From Mesorhizobium sp. Z1-4 (GTDB lineage: Bacteria; Pseudomonadota; Alphaproteobacteria; Rhizobiales; Rhizobiaceae): 64,000 bases of DNA. The position numbers were made by a program, and so were the translations under genes. Below the pieces are notes generated by a model. The model was not told the DNA's origin. It made no database searches and saw only the letters and a list, made by a program, of their open reading frames with translations. Location of the stretch: positions 62,001 to 126,000 of the forward strand of contig NZ_RCIO01000006.1 of assembly GCF_004000235.1 (NCBI RefSeq). The letters are read 5' to 3'. Of the stretch, positions 1 through 11,183 are shown piece by piece (position 1 is the first letter of the stretch; every line of letters starts with the position of its first letter).

Positions 1-54
1 CCCTACGCGGTGCAGATGGAACCGAACCTGGTTGTCGAGTTCTACTCGCGTTAA
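1..54 (+). CDS. rpsD: 30S ribosomal protein S4, C-terminal end (partial)
   Basis: Only the last 17 codons and a TAA stop lie in the window. They read [17 protein letters not shown], which I recognise as the C-terminus of alphaproteobacterial ribosomal protein S4; the [12 protein letters not shown] tail is conserved in that family. S4 nucleates 30S assembly by binding 16S rRNA. A strong intrinsic terminator follows 23 bases later. The identification rests on recalled family sequence, since the body of the gene is outside the window. Confidence 0.85.
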   Translation, partial: PYAVQMEPNLVVEFYSR

Positions 55-77
55 TCGCTCGAAAGAGCATGATTTCG

Positions 78-106
78 AAGGCCGCGCATCGCGCGGCCTT
101 TTTCTT
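78..106 (+). terminator. Rho-independent terminator after rpsD
   Basis: A perfect 10-bp stem (AAGGCCGCGC at 78-87, GCGCGGCCTT at 91-100) closes a 3-base loop, and the 3' arm runs into TTTTTCTTT. It sits between the rpsD stop and ttcA, so it should end the ribosomal-protein transcript. ttcA then needs its own promoter or readthrough. Confidence 0.9.
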
Positions 107-133
107 TGGCCCGGACCCGGTTATCTGGAGATC

Positions 134-991
134 ATGAACGTTTCGCCTTCGCCATCTGAGTTCGACGAGCCCGGAACCGGCCTGTCCATGTTCCGCGATG
201 CGCCCAATTCGGTCGAATTCAACAAGCTGCGCAAGCGGCTTGTGCGCCACGCACGCGAGGCGATCGAATCCTACGCGATGGTGAAGCCCGGTGAGCGCTG
301 GCTGGTCGCGCTGTCGGGGGGCAAGGATTCCTACGGGCTTCTGGCCGTGCTGCTCGATCTCAAATGGCGCGGATTGCTGCCGGTCGATTTGCTCGCCTGC
401 AATCTCGATCAGGGCCAGCCGAATTTTCCCAAGCACATTCTGCCGGAATTCCTGACCGCGCACGGCGTGCCGCATCGGATCGAATATCAGGACACCTACA
501 CGGTGGTAACCGACAAGATCCCCGAGGGCCGGACTTATTGTTCGCTCTGCTCGCGGCTGCGCCGTGGCCACCTCTACCGCATCGCGCGCGAAGAGGGATG
601 TTCAGCGCTGGTGCTTGGTCATCATCGTGAAGACGCGCTCGAAACCTTCTTCATGAACCTGTTCCACGGCGGCCGGCTTGCCGCAATGCCGCCCAAGCTC
701 GTCAATGACGAGGGCGACCTGAAGGTTCTGCGGCCGCTGGCATTCTGCGCCGAGGCCGATCTGGAGAAGTTCGCCGCCGCGATGCGCTTTCCGATCATCC
801 CGTGCGATCTATGCGGCAGCCAGGACGGCCTCCAGCGCAACGCCATGAAGGCGATGCTGGACGATCTCGAAAAGCGCATGCCGGGCCGCAAGGACACCAT
901 GATCCGCGCTCTAACCAATGTGCGGCCATCGCACCTGATGGACGGCAAACTGTTCGACTTTGCGGCGCTGGAGCCGCAGCCGTCACGCTAG
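134..991 (+). CDS. ttcA: tRNA-cytidine(32) 2-sulfurtransferase TtcA
   Basis: TtcA thiolates cytidine 32 of certain tRNAs using ATP and a 4Fe-4S cluster. The PP-loop SGGKDS is at residues 61-66, a CSLC pair at 136-139 and a CDLC pair at 224-227; these match the cluster-binding CxxC and distal cysteine of the family. The open frame extends upstream to base 32, but that would overlap rpsD and its terminator. The ATG at 134 has TGGAG just upstream and gives 285 residues, near the usual length; ATG 188 is a possible alternative. The stop shares a CTAG with the convergent MFS gene. Confidence 0.92.
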   Translation: MNVSPSPSEFDEPGTGLSMFRDAPNSVEFNKLRKRLVRHAREAIESYAMVKPGERWLVALSGGKDSYGLLAVLLDLKWRGLLPVDLLACNLDQGQPNFPKHILPEFLTAHGVPHRIEYQDTYTVVTDKIPEGRTYCSLCSRLRRGHLYRIAREEGCSALVLGHHREDALETFFMNLFHGGRLAAMPPKLVNDEGDLKVLRPLAFCAEADLEKFAAAMRFPIIPCDLCGSQDGLQRNAMKAMLDDLEKRMPGRKDTMIRALTNVRPSHLMDGKLFDFAALEPQPSR

Positions 992-2238
992 CTGCGCGGC
1001 GGCTCGTTTTGCGGCCGGAACAACACGCCGCCTTCCGCGATCAGCACCAGAACCAGCGCAGACAAGGCGAAGAAGAAATAGCCGGCGGCGAGCGGCACGA
1101 TCGTGCCGTTGAAGGCCTGGCCGACCAAAGCGCCAAGTGCTGCGCCGCAGGCCGTCTGGGCAAACCCCAGAATGGAGGAGGCCGTTCCAGCGACATGGCC
1201 AAGCGGTTCCATCGCCAGTGCGTTGAAGTTCGAACCGATGAGCGCGAATTGTGCCATCGAAACCATGAAAACGGCGATGAACAGCCAGAACGGCATCGGT
1301 CCGAACATGGCGAGCGCGAATGCCACGCCGTTGGTGAGCATGAAGCCGACAAGGGCAGCATGCGCGAGGCGGCGCATGCCGAAGCGCCCCACCATGCGTG
1401 AATTGATGAACGACATGAGCGCCATGGTTCCGGCGACAAGGGCGAAGTACAGCGGAAAGCTGTCGCCCTTGTCGTAGATGTCGACATAGATCTGCTGGGC
1501 CGAATTGATGAAGCCGAACAGGGCGCCGAAGATCACGGCAAGCGCTGCCGAATAGCCCACCGATATGCGGTTCGTGAGCACGATCCGGAAGCCATCGACG
1601 ATCGTCGCGAATTTGAACGGACGGCGATATTCTTCATGCAGCGTTTCCGGCAGCCGTGCAAAAGTCCAAAGCGTAATCGCCAGCCCGAACAGCGACATGA
1701 AGAGGAATATTTCCGGCCACGCCCAGATGATCATGATAGCCTGGCCTATGCCCGGCGCGAGCACCGGAATAACCATGAAAACCATGAAGATAAGCGACAT
1801 GACCTCGGCCATCGCGCGCCCGCCGAAGCTGTCTCTTACGACCGAAACGGTGATGACCCGTGTGGCGGCGGCACCGAGCCCCTGCACGAAACGAAACGCA
1901 AGCATTGTGCCGAAGCTCGGAGCAAACACACAGGCGAACGCGGTAACAACGTAAACCGCCAGCCCGAACAGCAGCGGCGGCCGTCGGCCGAAGCGGTCCG
2001 ACAACGGACCGAAGACCAGTTGCGCCAGTGCAAACCCGCCCAGATAGGCGGTGATCACCAGTTGCCGGTTGTTTTCGTCGTTTTCGCCGAGAGCCGCGCC
2101 GATCTGTTGCAACCCGGGCAGCATGATATCGACGGCCAGCGCATTGAGCGCCATCAGAGCGGCGGCAAGCGCGATAAACTCCCACCTGGGAATGGATGTC
2201 TTTCCGGCAGTCGGTGCCGGCGCGTTGGGCGCGTTCAT
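988..2238 (-). CDS. Bcr/CflA-type MFS multidrug efflux transporter
   Basis: A 416-residue inner-membrane protein with about twelve hydrophobic segments. After the first helix it carries LSDRFGRRP, the signature loop of the major facilitator superfamily, and the region around residues 115-130 ([10 protein letters not shown]) resembles the Bcr/CflA drug-resistance branch. It probably exports a small toxic compound by proton antiport; the substrate cannot be read from sequence. No local repressor gene accompanies it. Its stop codon overlaps the convergent ttcA stop by four bases. Confidence 0.85.
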   Translation of the reverse strand: MNAPNAPAPTAGKTSIPRWEFIALAAALMALNALAVDIMLPGLQQIGAALGENDENNRQLVITAYLGGFALAQLVFGPLSDRFGRRPPLLFGLAVYVVTAFACVFAPSFGTMLAFRFVQGLGAAATRVITVSVVRDSFGGRAMAEVMSLIFMVFMVIPVLAPGIGQAIMIIWAWPEIFLFMSLFGLAITLWTFARLPETLHEEYRRPFKFATIVDGFRIVLTNRISVGYSAALAVIFGALFGFINSAQQIYVDIYDKGDSFPLYFALVAGTMALMSFINSRMVGRFGMRRLAHAALVGFMLTNGVAFALAMFGPMPFWLFIAVFMVSMAQFALIGSNFNALAMEPLGHVAGTASSILGFAQTACGAALGALVGQAFNGTIVPLAAGYFFFALSALVLVLIAEGGVLFRPQNEPPRS

Positions 2239-2338
2239 GAGACAGCCTTTCGGGCCATTGCGAAACGGGGCAAGGGCCGCGGTTCCGCGACCCTAAGGCT
2301 GGTATGGCGGCCGGATCAGCCGGCCAGCTGAGGAATTG

Positions 2339-2674
2339 TCAGGCTGCGCCGCGGGCGCTCACGCCTTTTTCGGAGAGGAAACCCTGCAGTTCGCCCGCCT
2401 GGAACATTTCGCGAATAATATCGCAGCCGCCAACGAATTCGCCCTTTACATAGAGCTGCGGAATGGTCGGCCAGTTGGAAAAGGTCTTGATGCCCTGCCG
2501 CAATTCGTCCGAATCCAGCACGTTGACGCCTTTATAGTCGACGCCGAGATAGTCGAGAATCTGCACAACCTGGCCGGAGAACCCGCACTGCGGAAATCCG
2601 GGCGTGCCTTTCATGAACAGCACCACGTCGTTGACTTTGACTTCATTGTCGATGAATTCGTTGATAGCGGACAT
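2339..2674 (-). CDS. grxD: monothiol glutaredoxin, Grx4/GrxD type
   Basis: 111 residues with the CGFS active site at 30-33, followed by the [19 protein letters not shown] segment that binds glutathione. CGFS glutaredoxins bind a 2Fe-2S cluster with glutathione and hand it on, usually with a BolA partner, which is encoded close by at 3059-3292. The frame is open upstream to 2728, but the ATG at 2674 has a good AAGGAAG site and matches the family N-terminus. A basic-protein gene lies between it and bolA. Confidence 0.95.
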   Translation of the reverse strand: MSAINEFIDNEVKVNDVVLFMKGTPGFPQCGFSGQVVQILDYLGVDYKGVNVLDSDELRQGIKTFSNWPTIPQLYVKGEFVGGCDIIREMFQAGELQGFLSEKGVSARGAA

Positions 2675-2795
2675 GGGTCTTCCTTTCGTGGACAGGTTCA
2701 AGGCCTGTCTGAAAATCACTTGCGCCATATGTATTGCAGCGAAGCGCCAGGTGCAATGTCGGTGACAGGCTCATACCGGCCACTGCTGCCATGCA

Positions 2796-3062
2796 TCAGC
2801 GCCGTGCGCGTCTCGTGGATTTGCGCCGTCTGCTGCGGGTGCTCACGCGTTTGCGGTGCGCGGTAGAGCGCGAACGGGTCGACTTGCGTCGGCTCTTTTT
2901 CTTTCGCGCCGCCGGCTTCAGCAGTTCCTCAATTTTCCTGAGTCGCTCGGTCGGCGTGAGCTGGCGTCTGCGCCGCCGCCGGCGTTTCCCGGTTTTGCGT
3001 TTAAGCTCGCTCAGAACGCCCTTGGCGATTGCGTCAACAATTTCGTCGACGATCGAGTTCAT
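2796..3062 (-). CDS. small very basic protein of unknown function
   Basis: 88 residues. The first 27 form a likely amphipathic helix (MNSIVDEIVDAIAKGV...), followed by a run of seven arginines, a short LTPTERLRKIEELLKP helix, and a tail made almost entirely of Arg, Lys, Ser and Thr. The tail resembles histone H1-like or nucleic-acid-binding tails. I do not recognise the family. Its ATG overlaps the bolA stop as ATGA, which argues for a real, translationally coupled gene. The arginine-rich tail could also come from coding bias in high-GC DNA, so the function is open. Confidence 0.6.
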   Translation of the reverse strand: MNSIVDEIVDAIAKGVLSELKRKTGKRRRRRRRQLTPTERLRKIEELLKPAARKKKSRRKSTRSRSTAHRKRVSTRSRRRKSTRRARR

Positions 3063-3292
3063 TCAGGCACGCTCGTCTGCAGGGCAAGCGCATGCAGCAC
3101 GCCTCCCATATTGCCCTTGAGCGCCTCGTAGACGATCTGGTGCTGCTGCACCCGACTTTTGCCGCGAAAACTCTCCGACACGACCTCGGCCGCGTAGTGA
3201 TCTCCGTCGCCGGCGAGATCGCGAATGGTCACGGTCGCGTCCGGGATCGCAGCCTTGATCATCTTTTCGATTTCGCTTGCAGTCATCGGCAT
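3059..3292 (-). CDS. bolA: BolA-family protein
   Basis: 77 residues from ATG 3292 (a second ATG two codons on is also possible). It has the BolA fold pattern: an N-terminal helix (IEKMIKAAIPDA), then GDGDHYAAEVVSESFRGKS, and the C-terminal helix with RVQQHQIVYEALKGNMGG. BolA proteins form complexes with CGFS glutaredoxins over a 2Fe-2S cluster; grxD lies 385 bp downstream on the same strand. It follows purL at a distance of only 16 bp, so it may be the distal end of the purine transcript. Confidence 0.93.
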   Translation of the reverse strand: MPMTASEIEKMIKAAIPDATVTIRDLAGDGDHYAAEVVSESFRGKSRVQQHQIVYEALKGNMGGVLHALALQTSVPE

Positions 3293-3308
3293 GGAATGTG
3301 TGCTCCGT

Positions 3309-5515
<2,207 letters not shown>

Positions 5516-5519
<4 letters not shown>

Positions 5520-6157
5520 GGTCGGGATGCTTTTCGCGGGGAGGTCGGGAGGTAGCGGTCCGCCGCGACCGCCAGGGCGGCCACGACAATGAACATGACA
5601 AGAATGACGGCAATCATCGTGATCACGGAGGGCCAGCCATTCTGCCAGAAATCGAGGAACGGGTAGGGAACTTCGTCGGCGATCGGCGCGCGCAACAGTA
5701 CATATCCGAGATAGGCGAAGGGATAGATCAGGAAAATCGGGATGTCGCCCCAGCGCAACCGGCCGCTGCGGCCAAAACCGAGCCACCAGACGATCATGAC
5801 GATAGGCGCCGCATAATGGAGCATGATGTCGGTGATTTTCTGCAGGCCCTGCGGATCCCAAAGATCGGCCAGCAGCACATGGTAGACAATGCCGACAATC
5901 GTGATTGCGATGAAGGCGGTAGTCTGCACCCGCGGCCGCTCAAAGAATGTCAGCCGGCGCTGCAGCACGCCCGAAGCATGGACAAGCACCACAAAGATGT
6001 TGGTCAGGATGGTGAAGAAGGAGAAGAATTTCACCACCGAACCGCCGAGGCTCATGCCTTCGCCGGTGAAGCGGTCGACGGCAAGGAAGAACTGTACCAC
6101 GACGGCCGTGACGCCGATCAGAATGCCGATGATCTGCAGCGCTCGTGACATTGTCAT
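5516..6157 (-). CDS. Pr6Pr-family integral membrane protein
   Basis: 213 residues with about six hydrophobic helices. Features such as [18 protein letters not shown] and a late [17 protein letters not shown] stretch match the Pr6Pr (FAR-17a/AIG1-like) group of membrane proteins, whose bacterial role is unknown. The ATG at 6157 overlaps the lipoprotein stop as ATGA, and its own stop overlaps the purL start as GTGA, so it sits in the middle of a coupled purine-gene string. The frame upstream of 6157 reads through the lipoprotein gene and is not coding. Confidence 0.8.
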
Positions 6158-6570
6158 GCCGCTGCGGAACAGGAGGTGTCGCCACTTGCCCAGCGCTGGG
6201 CGTCGGCTGCGATCGACGGGCCTTGCGGGCCGTCCATCAGCGGGCCGTATGCGGAAATCCGGGCAGGTTTGCCCGCGGCTTCGATCACGAGTTTGGGCAA
6301 CCCGCCGACATTTCCGCGCGGCACGGCCAGAATACGCGGCCGCCCCGAAAAGGAGGTCAGCTCGGGCGAGAGCGCCAGGCCCTCGAACCCTTCTTTCTGT
6401 GGCTTGAACCAGCACTTCTGGGACGCAACCGCGATGCGCTCCATGGTCGAGAGAGCCGAATTGTCGCCGGGCACCGACACACCGGCATCCGCGACCGGGC
6501 CGCTTTGGCAACCTGAAATCATAAGCGCGGCAAGACACGCCGAGCCGACGCTCAGCCGTCTTGCACTCAC
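6154..6570 (-). CDS. predicted lipoprotein of unknown function
   Basis: 138 residues. A short basic N-terminus, a hydrophobic stretch and a lipobox ending ISGC put the lipidated cysteine at position 21, so it should be exported and lipid-anchored. The rest is soluble and includes KCWFKPQ and [13 protein letters not shown] do not recognise the family. The GTG start overlaps the purQ stop as GTGA, and its stop overlaps the next gene as ATGA. It is therefore translated from the purine mRNA although nothing in it suggests a metabolic enzyme. Confidence 0.75.
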   Translation of the reverse strand: MSARRLSVGSACLAALMISGCQSGPVADAGVSVPGDNSALSTMERIAVASQKCWFKPQKEGFEGLALSPELTSFSGRPRILAVPRGNVGGLPKLVIEAAGKPARISAYGPLMDGPQGPSIAADAQRWASGDTSCSAAA

Positions 6571-7235
6571 GCTGCGAGCCCCAGCGCGCCGGCAAAAAGC
6601 GCGCGTCCGTCAGTGCCGCCATGTGCTGCTTCGACGAGGTTCTCGGGGTGCGGCATCATGCCGAGCACATTGCCTTCGTGGCTCACAATGCCGGCGATAT
6701 CGTTCACCGAGCCGTTGGGATTTGTGCCTTCGGCATAACGGAACACGACCTGACCTTCGCCTTCGAGCCGTTTCAGCGTCTCCTCATCGGCGAAATAGTT
6801 GCCGTCGTGGTGCGCGACCGGACAGCGGATGACCTGACCGGCCTGATAGCCGCGAGTGAATGCGGTGTTCGCATTGGCGACTTCAAGCTTCACTTCGCGG
6901 CAGACGAATTTCAGCGTTGCGTTGCGCATCAGCGCACCCGGCAGAAGTCCCGCTTCGAGCAGGATCTGGAAGCCGTTGCACACGCCCATGACCATGACGC
7001 CCTGCCGCGCCTTATCGGCTACGGCCTGCATCACCGGCATGCGCGCGCCGATGGCGCCGCAGCGCAGATAGTCGCCATAGGAAAACCCGCCGGGAATGAC
7101 GATCAGGTCGACATCCGGGATTTCGGTCTCTGTCTGCCACACCGTGTGCGGCCTCTGACCGGTTATGGTGGTCAGAGCCGCGATCATGTCGCGGTCGCGG
7201 TTGAGGCCGGGAAGCAGGACGACGGCGGTCTTCAC
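6567..7235 (-). CDS. purQ: phosphoribosylformylglycinamidine synthase subunit PurQ
   Basis: Glutaminase subunit that supplies ammonia to PurL. It is a class I amidotransferase domain of 222 residues: [13 protein letters not shown] near residue 50-62, the nucleophile in GVCNGFQ (Cys86), and a late MMPHPEN holding the catalytic His and Glu. The start is GTG 7235, which overlaps the purS stop as GTGA; the open frame upstream is purS DNA in another frame. purS, purQ and purL are all present, as the three-part enzyme requires. Confidence 0.95.
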   Translation of the reverse strand: MKTAVVLLPGLNRDRDMIAALTTITGQRPHTVWQTETEIPDVDLIVIPGGFSYGDYLRCGAIGARMPVMQAVADKARQGVMVMGVCNGFQILLEAGLLPGALMRNATLKFVCREVKLEVANANTAFTRGYQAGQVIRCPVAHHDGNYFADEETLKRLEGEGQVVFRYAEGTNPNGSVNDIAGIVSHEGNVLGMMPHPENLVEAAHGGTDGRALFAGALGLAA

Positions 7236-7480
7236 CCGGCAATCTCCACCGCGTAGTCTTCGATCACGGTGTTCGCGAGCAGCTTCTCGCACATCGCCTT
7301 TAGATCGGCCTCGGCTTTCGAGCGATCTGCGCCGTCCAGCTCAACATCGAACACTTTGCCCTGGCGCACCTGGCCCACACCGCCAAACCCCAGCGTGCCT
7401 AGCGCACCTTCGATTGCCTTGCCCTGCGGGTCCAGAACGCCGTTCTTGAGCGTTACTGTCACGCGTGCCCTGATCGCCAA
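7232..7480 (-). CDS. purS: phosphoribosylformylglycinamidine synthase subunit PurS
   Basis: 82 residues matching PurS, the small subunit that bridges PurL and PurQ; the segments [19 protein letters not shown] and [13 protein letters not shown] are typical. The start is TTG at 7480, preceded by GGAGC at a normal distance, with no ATG in frame. It begins 16 bases after purC ends, so purC, purS and purQ should share a transcript. Confidence 0.94.
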   Translation of the reverse strand: MAIRARVTVTLKNGVLDPQGKAIEGALGTLGFGGVGQVRQGKVFDVELDGADRSKAEADLKAMCEKLLANTVIEDYAVEIAG

Positions 7481-7496
7481 TTTTTGCTCCGTGGTC

Positions 7497-8291
7497 TTAG
7501 TGAACGCTGTCTTTGTCGCCGGGCTTGGTCGAGACGAGCACCGGGCCCGAGGGGCGCGGCGGCTCGTTTTCGTTCATGATGCCCAGCCGGCGCGCGACTT
7601 CCTGATAGGCTTCCACAAGCCCGCCCATGTCGCGGCGGAAGCGGTCCTTGTCGAGCTTGTCCTGCGTGCCGACGTCCCAGAGCCGGCAGGAGTCGGGCGA
7701 AATCTCGTCTGCCACGACGACCCGCATCATCTCGTTTTCCCACAGACGGCCGCACTCCATCTTGAAGTCGACGAGCTGGATACCGACGCCCAGAAACAGG
7801 CCGGTCAGAAAATCGTTGACGCGGATGGCAAGCGCCATGATGTCGTCGATTTCCTGCGGGCTTGCCCAACCGAAGGCGGTGATGTGCTCTTCCGTCACCA
7901 TCGGGTCGTCCAGCGCGTCGGCCTTGTAGTAGAATTCGATGATCGAACGCGGCAGCAAGGTGCCTTCCTCGATCCCGAGGCGCTTGGCCAGAGAACCCGC
8001 CGCAACATTGCGCACCACAACTTCAAGCGGAATGATCTCGACTTCCTTGATCAGCTGCTCGCGCATATTGAGCCGGCGGATAAAGTGGGTCGGGATGCCT
8101 ATGCGGTTGAGATGCGAGAAAATGTGCTCTGAGATTCGGTTGTTGAGCACACCCTTGCCGTCGACAATTTCGTGTTTCTTCTTGTTGAAGGCGGTCGCGT
8201 CGTCCTTGAAGAACTGAACCAGCGTACCGGGTTCGGGCCCTTCATAGAGGATTTTTGCTTTGCCTTCGTAGATGCGGCGCCGACGGTTCAT
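7497..8291 (-). CDS. purC: phosphoribosylaminoimidazole-succinocarboxamide synthase
   Basis: SAICAR synthetase joins aspartate to CAIR with ATP in purine synthesis. 264 residues: [11 protein letters not shown] at the N-terminus binds [13 protein letters not shown] is the conserved central motif, and [10 protein letters not shown] with [11 protein letters not shown] are the late active-site motifs. The last ~25 residues are a polar extension. This is the first gene of the minus-strand purine run; its promoter should lie in the 275-bp gap shared with the divergent zeta-inhibitor gene. Confidence 0.96.
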   Translation of the reverse strand: MNRRRRIYEGKAKILYEGPEPGTLVQFFKDDATAFNKKKHEIVDGKGVLNNRISEHIFSHLNRIGIPTHFIRRLNMREQLIKEVEIIPLEVVVRNVAAGSLAKRLGIEEGTLLPRSIIEFYYKADALDDPMVTEEHITAFGWASPQEIDDIMALAIRVNDFLTGLFLGVGIQLVDFKMECGRLWENEMMRVVVADEISPDSCRLWDVGTQDKLDKDRFRRDMGGLVEAYQEVARRLGIMNENEPPRPSGPVLVSTKPGDKDSVH

Positions 8292-8566
8292 GGCAATCTC
8301 TGATGTTTGGCGACGGAACGCGCCGGCCGACGGTGGATTCGCCTGCCTGCATTTTCTCGCTGCGTCCTAACGCAACTGCTTGCCGTGCTCAATCGCCATT
8401 TCGCGGTGTTCAACTGCTTTGCGGGCGTTTCAGGGCCGCCGGCACACCGAAAAGACCGTTTGTCGCGGCCTGCATGTCGTCTGCATATTGACCGCGGCGC
8501 GGGCTTTTGGTTTCTGCCGGAGCACCCATATGCACATTAGTGCCCATACCGACCGGAGGAAAGTTC
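8292..8566. promoter_or_regulatory. divergent intergenic region, purC / zeta inhibitor
   Basis: 275 bp between two divergent starts. It must hold the purC promoter on the minus strand and one for the zeta-inhibitor gene on the plus strand. I could not assign convincing -35/-10 pairs, and I see no riboswitch-like fold or operator palindrome. The only clear element is the GGAGGA ribosome binding site at 8555-8560. Confidence 0.5.
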
Positions 8567-8887
8567 ATGGCCAGCTTCGAAGATCGTGAGAAAGGTTTTG
8601 AAGCCAAGTTTGCTCACGACGAGGACTTGAAGTTTCGGGCTTATGCCCGCCGCAACAAGCTTCTCGGTCTGTGGGCTGCCGATCTGATCGGCAAGACAGG
8701 CGATGAGGCCGAGGCCTACGCCAAGGAAGTTGTCGCTGCCGACTTTGAAGAGGCTGGCGACGATGATGTGTTCCGCAAGGTCCGCGCGGACCTTGATGCG
8801 GCCGGCGTCAGCCAGTCCGACGAGCAGATACGCACGCGCATGATCGACCTTCTCGCCGAGGCCGTGGAACAGGTTCGGGCGGGTTGA
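8567..8887 (+). CDS. F1-ATPase inhibitor subunit zeta (DUF1476)
   Basis: 106 residues starting MASFEDREKGFEAKFAHDE, the recognisable N-terminus of the DUF1476 family. In Paracoccus denitrificans this protein is the zeta subunit that binds F1-ATPase and blocks ATP hydrolysis; in other alphaproteobacteria the inhibition is weaker and its role less sure. It is a small, highly charged, helical cytoplasmic protein. The ATG at 8567 has a perfect GGAGGA site; the frame upstream is not conserved. The aldolase gene follows 23 bases later. Confidence 0.92.
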   Translation: MASFEDREKGFEAKFAHDEDLKFRAYARRNKLLGLWAADLIGKTGDEAEAYAKEVVAADFEEAGDDDVFRKVRADLDAAGVSQSDEQIRTRMIDLLAEAVEQVRAG

Positions 8888-8910
8888 CCGCTGGCGAGGG
8901 TGAAAAGCCG

Positions 8911-9705
8911 ATGAGCGGATTGGGTCGAACCTCGAAATCGCTTGCCGCGCGCTTGGCGAACGATGAAACCGTATTCGCCGCCTGGTCGGGTATTCCCGAC
9001 GCGCTGACGCTTGAGGCTCTGGCCGCAACCGGATTCGATTCAGTGCTGCTCGACATGCAGCATGGCGGCCACAGCGAAGAAAGCGTTTTGCGCTGTCTCG
9101 CGCCGGTTATTGCGCGCGGGAAGCCTGGAATAGTGCGCATACCCGTCGGCCGCTTCGACATGGCAAGCCGCGCTCTCGACTATGGCGCTCAGGCGGTCGT
9201 CGCACCGATGATCAATTCGGCAGATGACGCCAGGCAGTTTGCGGCGGCGATGAAATACCCGCCGCTCGGGGAGCGGTCCTGGGGTGTCAGTATCGCGGCT
9301 GCGCGCGACGGCCAGACCGACAATGCAAAACGGCTGCGTGAAGCCAATGGTGAGGCACTCGCCTTTGCAATGATCGAAACGCGCAGAGCATTTGATGTGC
9401 TCGACGCCATACTCGATACGCCGGGAATCGATGCGGTCTTCATCGGCCCTTCGGATTTCTCCATCGGCTGGACCAATGGCAAGGCCGTCGACCCGCGTCT
9501 TGAAGACATGGCGGAAGCAGTCGAAGAGGTCGTCAAAAAGGCCCGCGCTGCCGGCAAATATGTCGGTCTCTACCTCGTCGATATGGCAGATGCGGGACGC
9601 ATGCGCGAGCTGGGTGTCCAGTTCTTCGGTTTTGCGCCCGAAGCCCAGCTCATGAGCATTGGTGCGGCATCGCTGCTCGCAAAGGCAAAAGCCTCGATAG
9701 GCTAG
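8911..9705 (+). CDS. HpcH/HpaI-family class II aldolase
   Basis: 264 residues of the HpcH/HpaI TIM-barrel family, which cleaves or forms 4-hydroxy-2-oxo acids with a divalent metal. Visible landmarks are FDSVLLDMQHGGHS near the N-terminus, AMIETRRAF (metal-binding Glu) and the IDAVFIGPSDFSIG segment (metal-binding Asp). The true substrate is not readable. ATG 8911 is chosen because GAGGG lies upstream; an alternative TTG at 8884 would overlap the zeta-inhibitor stop. The stop is shared as CTAG with the convergent gene. Confidence 0.85.
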   Translation: MSGLGRTSKSLAARLANDETVFAAWSGIPDALTLEALAATGFDSVLLDMQHGGHSEESVLRCLAPVIARGKPGIVRIPVGRFDMASRALDYGAQAVVAPMINSADDARQFAAAMKYPPLGERSWGVSIAAARDGQTDNAKRLREANGEALAFAMIETRRAFDVLDAILDTPGIDAVFIGPSDFSIGWTNGKAVDPRLEDMAEAVEEVVKKARAAGKYVGLYLVDMADAGRMRELGVQFFGFAPEAQLMSIGAASLLAKAKASIG

Positions 9706-10214
9706 TTCGGCGCCAGCCGCGACACGAACCGCGCGAATGTCATCGAACCTTCAGGCCACGGACCGTGGCCTGAAGCGGAATCGATGCCGCCGATCTCGCC
9801 CGCGTCGATGAACAGCGAACCCCAGTCGCCGGCCATCTGCTCTGCATGGTCGAACGAGTATTTCGGGTCGTTGCGGCTCGCGACCAGAATCGATGGGAAG
9901 GGCAGCGGGCCGGCTGGCAACGGTTCATCGGGCGTCCATGGCGAGACCAGAAACGCTCCCGCTACTGCCGTCTTGAACCGGCTGATGGCCTGAACGGCGG
10001 CCGCGACGCCGTCCCCGTGCGCAACAAGAACGGTCGGTTTGGTTTCGTTATTCACGGCATCTGCGATGCACGCGGTCAGTGCCGCCGCATCGCCTGCCTT
10101 CGATGCAAGGGAGCGGCCGGTTGAAAGCCGGCCTTGCCAGCGCGACAGCCAGTGGCCCTCGTCCAAGCCGACGGCCCCTGGAATGAACAGAATGTCTGCG
10201 TCTTTCACCTTCAT
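9702..10214 (-). CDS. RBBP9/YdeN-like alpha/beta-hydrolase, nucleophile missing
   Basis: 170 residues of the RBBP9/YdeN serine-hydrolase fold: FIPGAVGLDEGHWLSRW at the start, SPWTPDEP in the middle, VASRNDPKYS (acid, Asp116) and SASGHGPWPEG (His150). The nucleophile elbow, normally xHSxG, reads AHGDG at 65-69, so the catalytic serine is glycine. DNA at this point is clear (CAC GGG GAC GGC), so the protein is probably inactive as a serine hydrolase or has a binding role. The frame runs on to 10655, but ATG 10214 fits the family; ATG 10259 is possible. Confidence 0.75.
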   Translation of the reverse strand: MKVKDADILFIPGAVGLDEGHWLSRWQGRLSTGRSLASKAGDAAALTACIADAVNNETKPTVLVAHGDGVAAAVQAISRFKTAVAGAFLVSPWTPDEPLPAGPLPFPSILVASRNDPKYSFDHAEQMAGDWGSLFIDAGEIGGIDSASGHGPWPEGSMTFARFVSRLAPN

Positions 10215-10373
10215 GGCCGCGATGTAGCCACGGCTGCCGCGCGAGGCAAGCTTGTGCATTCGGTGAACAGCCTGTCTCCCATCCCGCATCTTGTGAAACC
10301 GCGCTACGATTGCGATTTGAAGCACAACAAGGGCCGGCATCGATTTGCCGGACCGCCGTTTGTGGAGATTTCT

Positions 10374-11180
10374 ATGGGACATTTGCCGTTTGCCGCCGAT
10401 GCGCCGGTCAGCGTTGCCCGTGTCGGGCTGAAGGCACGCGATGCCGAGGGCCTCGCAGATTACTACAGGAAGGTGCTCGGGCTCGAGGAGTTGCGCCGCG
10501 CCAACGGGACCATCGGCCTCGGTGCTGGAGGGCGCGAACTGCTCGAAATCGAAGGGTCGCCGTCCTTGCAACTTGGCGACGAGCGCAGCGCCGGCCTTTA
10601 TCACACGGCTTTTCTGCTGCCCTCGCGCGACGATCTCGCGCGCTGGGTCGGTCATGCGGCCGAAAACCGGATCGGCATTTCAGGCGCATCCGACCATCTG
10701 GTCAGCGAGGCGATCTATATCTACGACCCCGAAGGCAACGGCATCGAAATCTACCGCGACCGCCAGCCGCATGAATGGCCGAGCCGGGACGGGCAGGTGC
10801 AGATGGCGACCGAAAGGCTGGACCTCCGGGCGCTGCATGCATCGCTGCCGCAGGGCGACGCCGGCTGGTCAGGCATCCCCGAATACACCATTGTCGGCCA
10901 CGTTCACTTGCGCGTCGGTGATACCCGGGCTGCCGAGGAGTGGTGGAACGGCGAGATGGGTTTCGATACCGTCGTACGTTACGGCGACAGTGCCGTCTTT
11001 CTCTCGACCGGCGGCTACCACCATCACATCGGCGCCAACTCCTGGCAAAGCGCCGGCGCCGGCCCGCGCACAATGGACCGAACCGGCCTCAATTTCGTGG
11101 AATTGACCTCGAAAACTGCCACGGGAACGGACGAGAAATCCGACCCTTGGGGCAATGCGATCAGGACGCTAGCAGCCTGA
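10374..11180 (+). CDS. VOC-superfamily dioxygenase, CatE-like two-domain
   Basis: 268 residues with two vicinal-oxygen-chelate modules, as in ring-cleaving extradiol dioxygenases of the CatE group. The first half has VSVARVGLKARDAEGLADYY and YIYDPEGNGIEIYRDR; the second starts at about residue 160 with TIVGHVHLRVGD and includes GGYHHHIGANSW. These supply the His/Glu metal ligands of the fold. The substrate could be a catechol or a hydroquinone. ATG 10374 follows GTGGAG at a normal spacing. No aromatic-degradation genes lie nearby. Confidence 0.82.
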   Translation: MGHLPFAADAPVSVARVGLKARDAEGLADYYRKVLGLEELRRANGTIGLGAGGRELLEIEGSPSLQLGDERSAGLYHTAFLLPSRDDLARWVGHAAENRIGISGASDHLVSEAIYIYDPEGNGIEIYRDRQPHEWPSRDGQVQMATERLDLRALHASLPQGDAGWSGIPEYTIVGHVHLRVGDTRAAEEWWNGEMGFDTVVRYGDSAVFLSTGGYHHHIGANSWQSAGAGPRTMDRTGLNFVELTSKTATGTDEKSDPWGNAIRTLAA

Positions 11181-11183
11181 CGG

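Noticed and set aside
9751-9772. Inverted repeat CAGGCCACG / CGTGGCCTG near the stop of the RBBP9-like gene
   Set aside because: It is inside coding sequence (the His-containing SGHGPWPEG segment) and has no T run, so a terminator is not supported.
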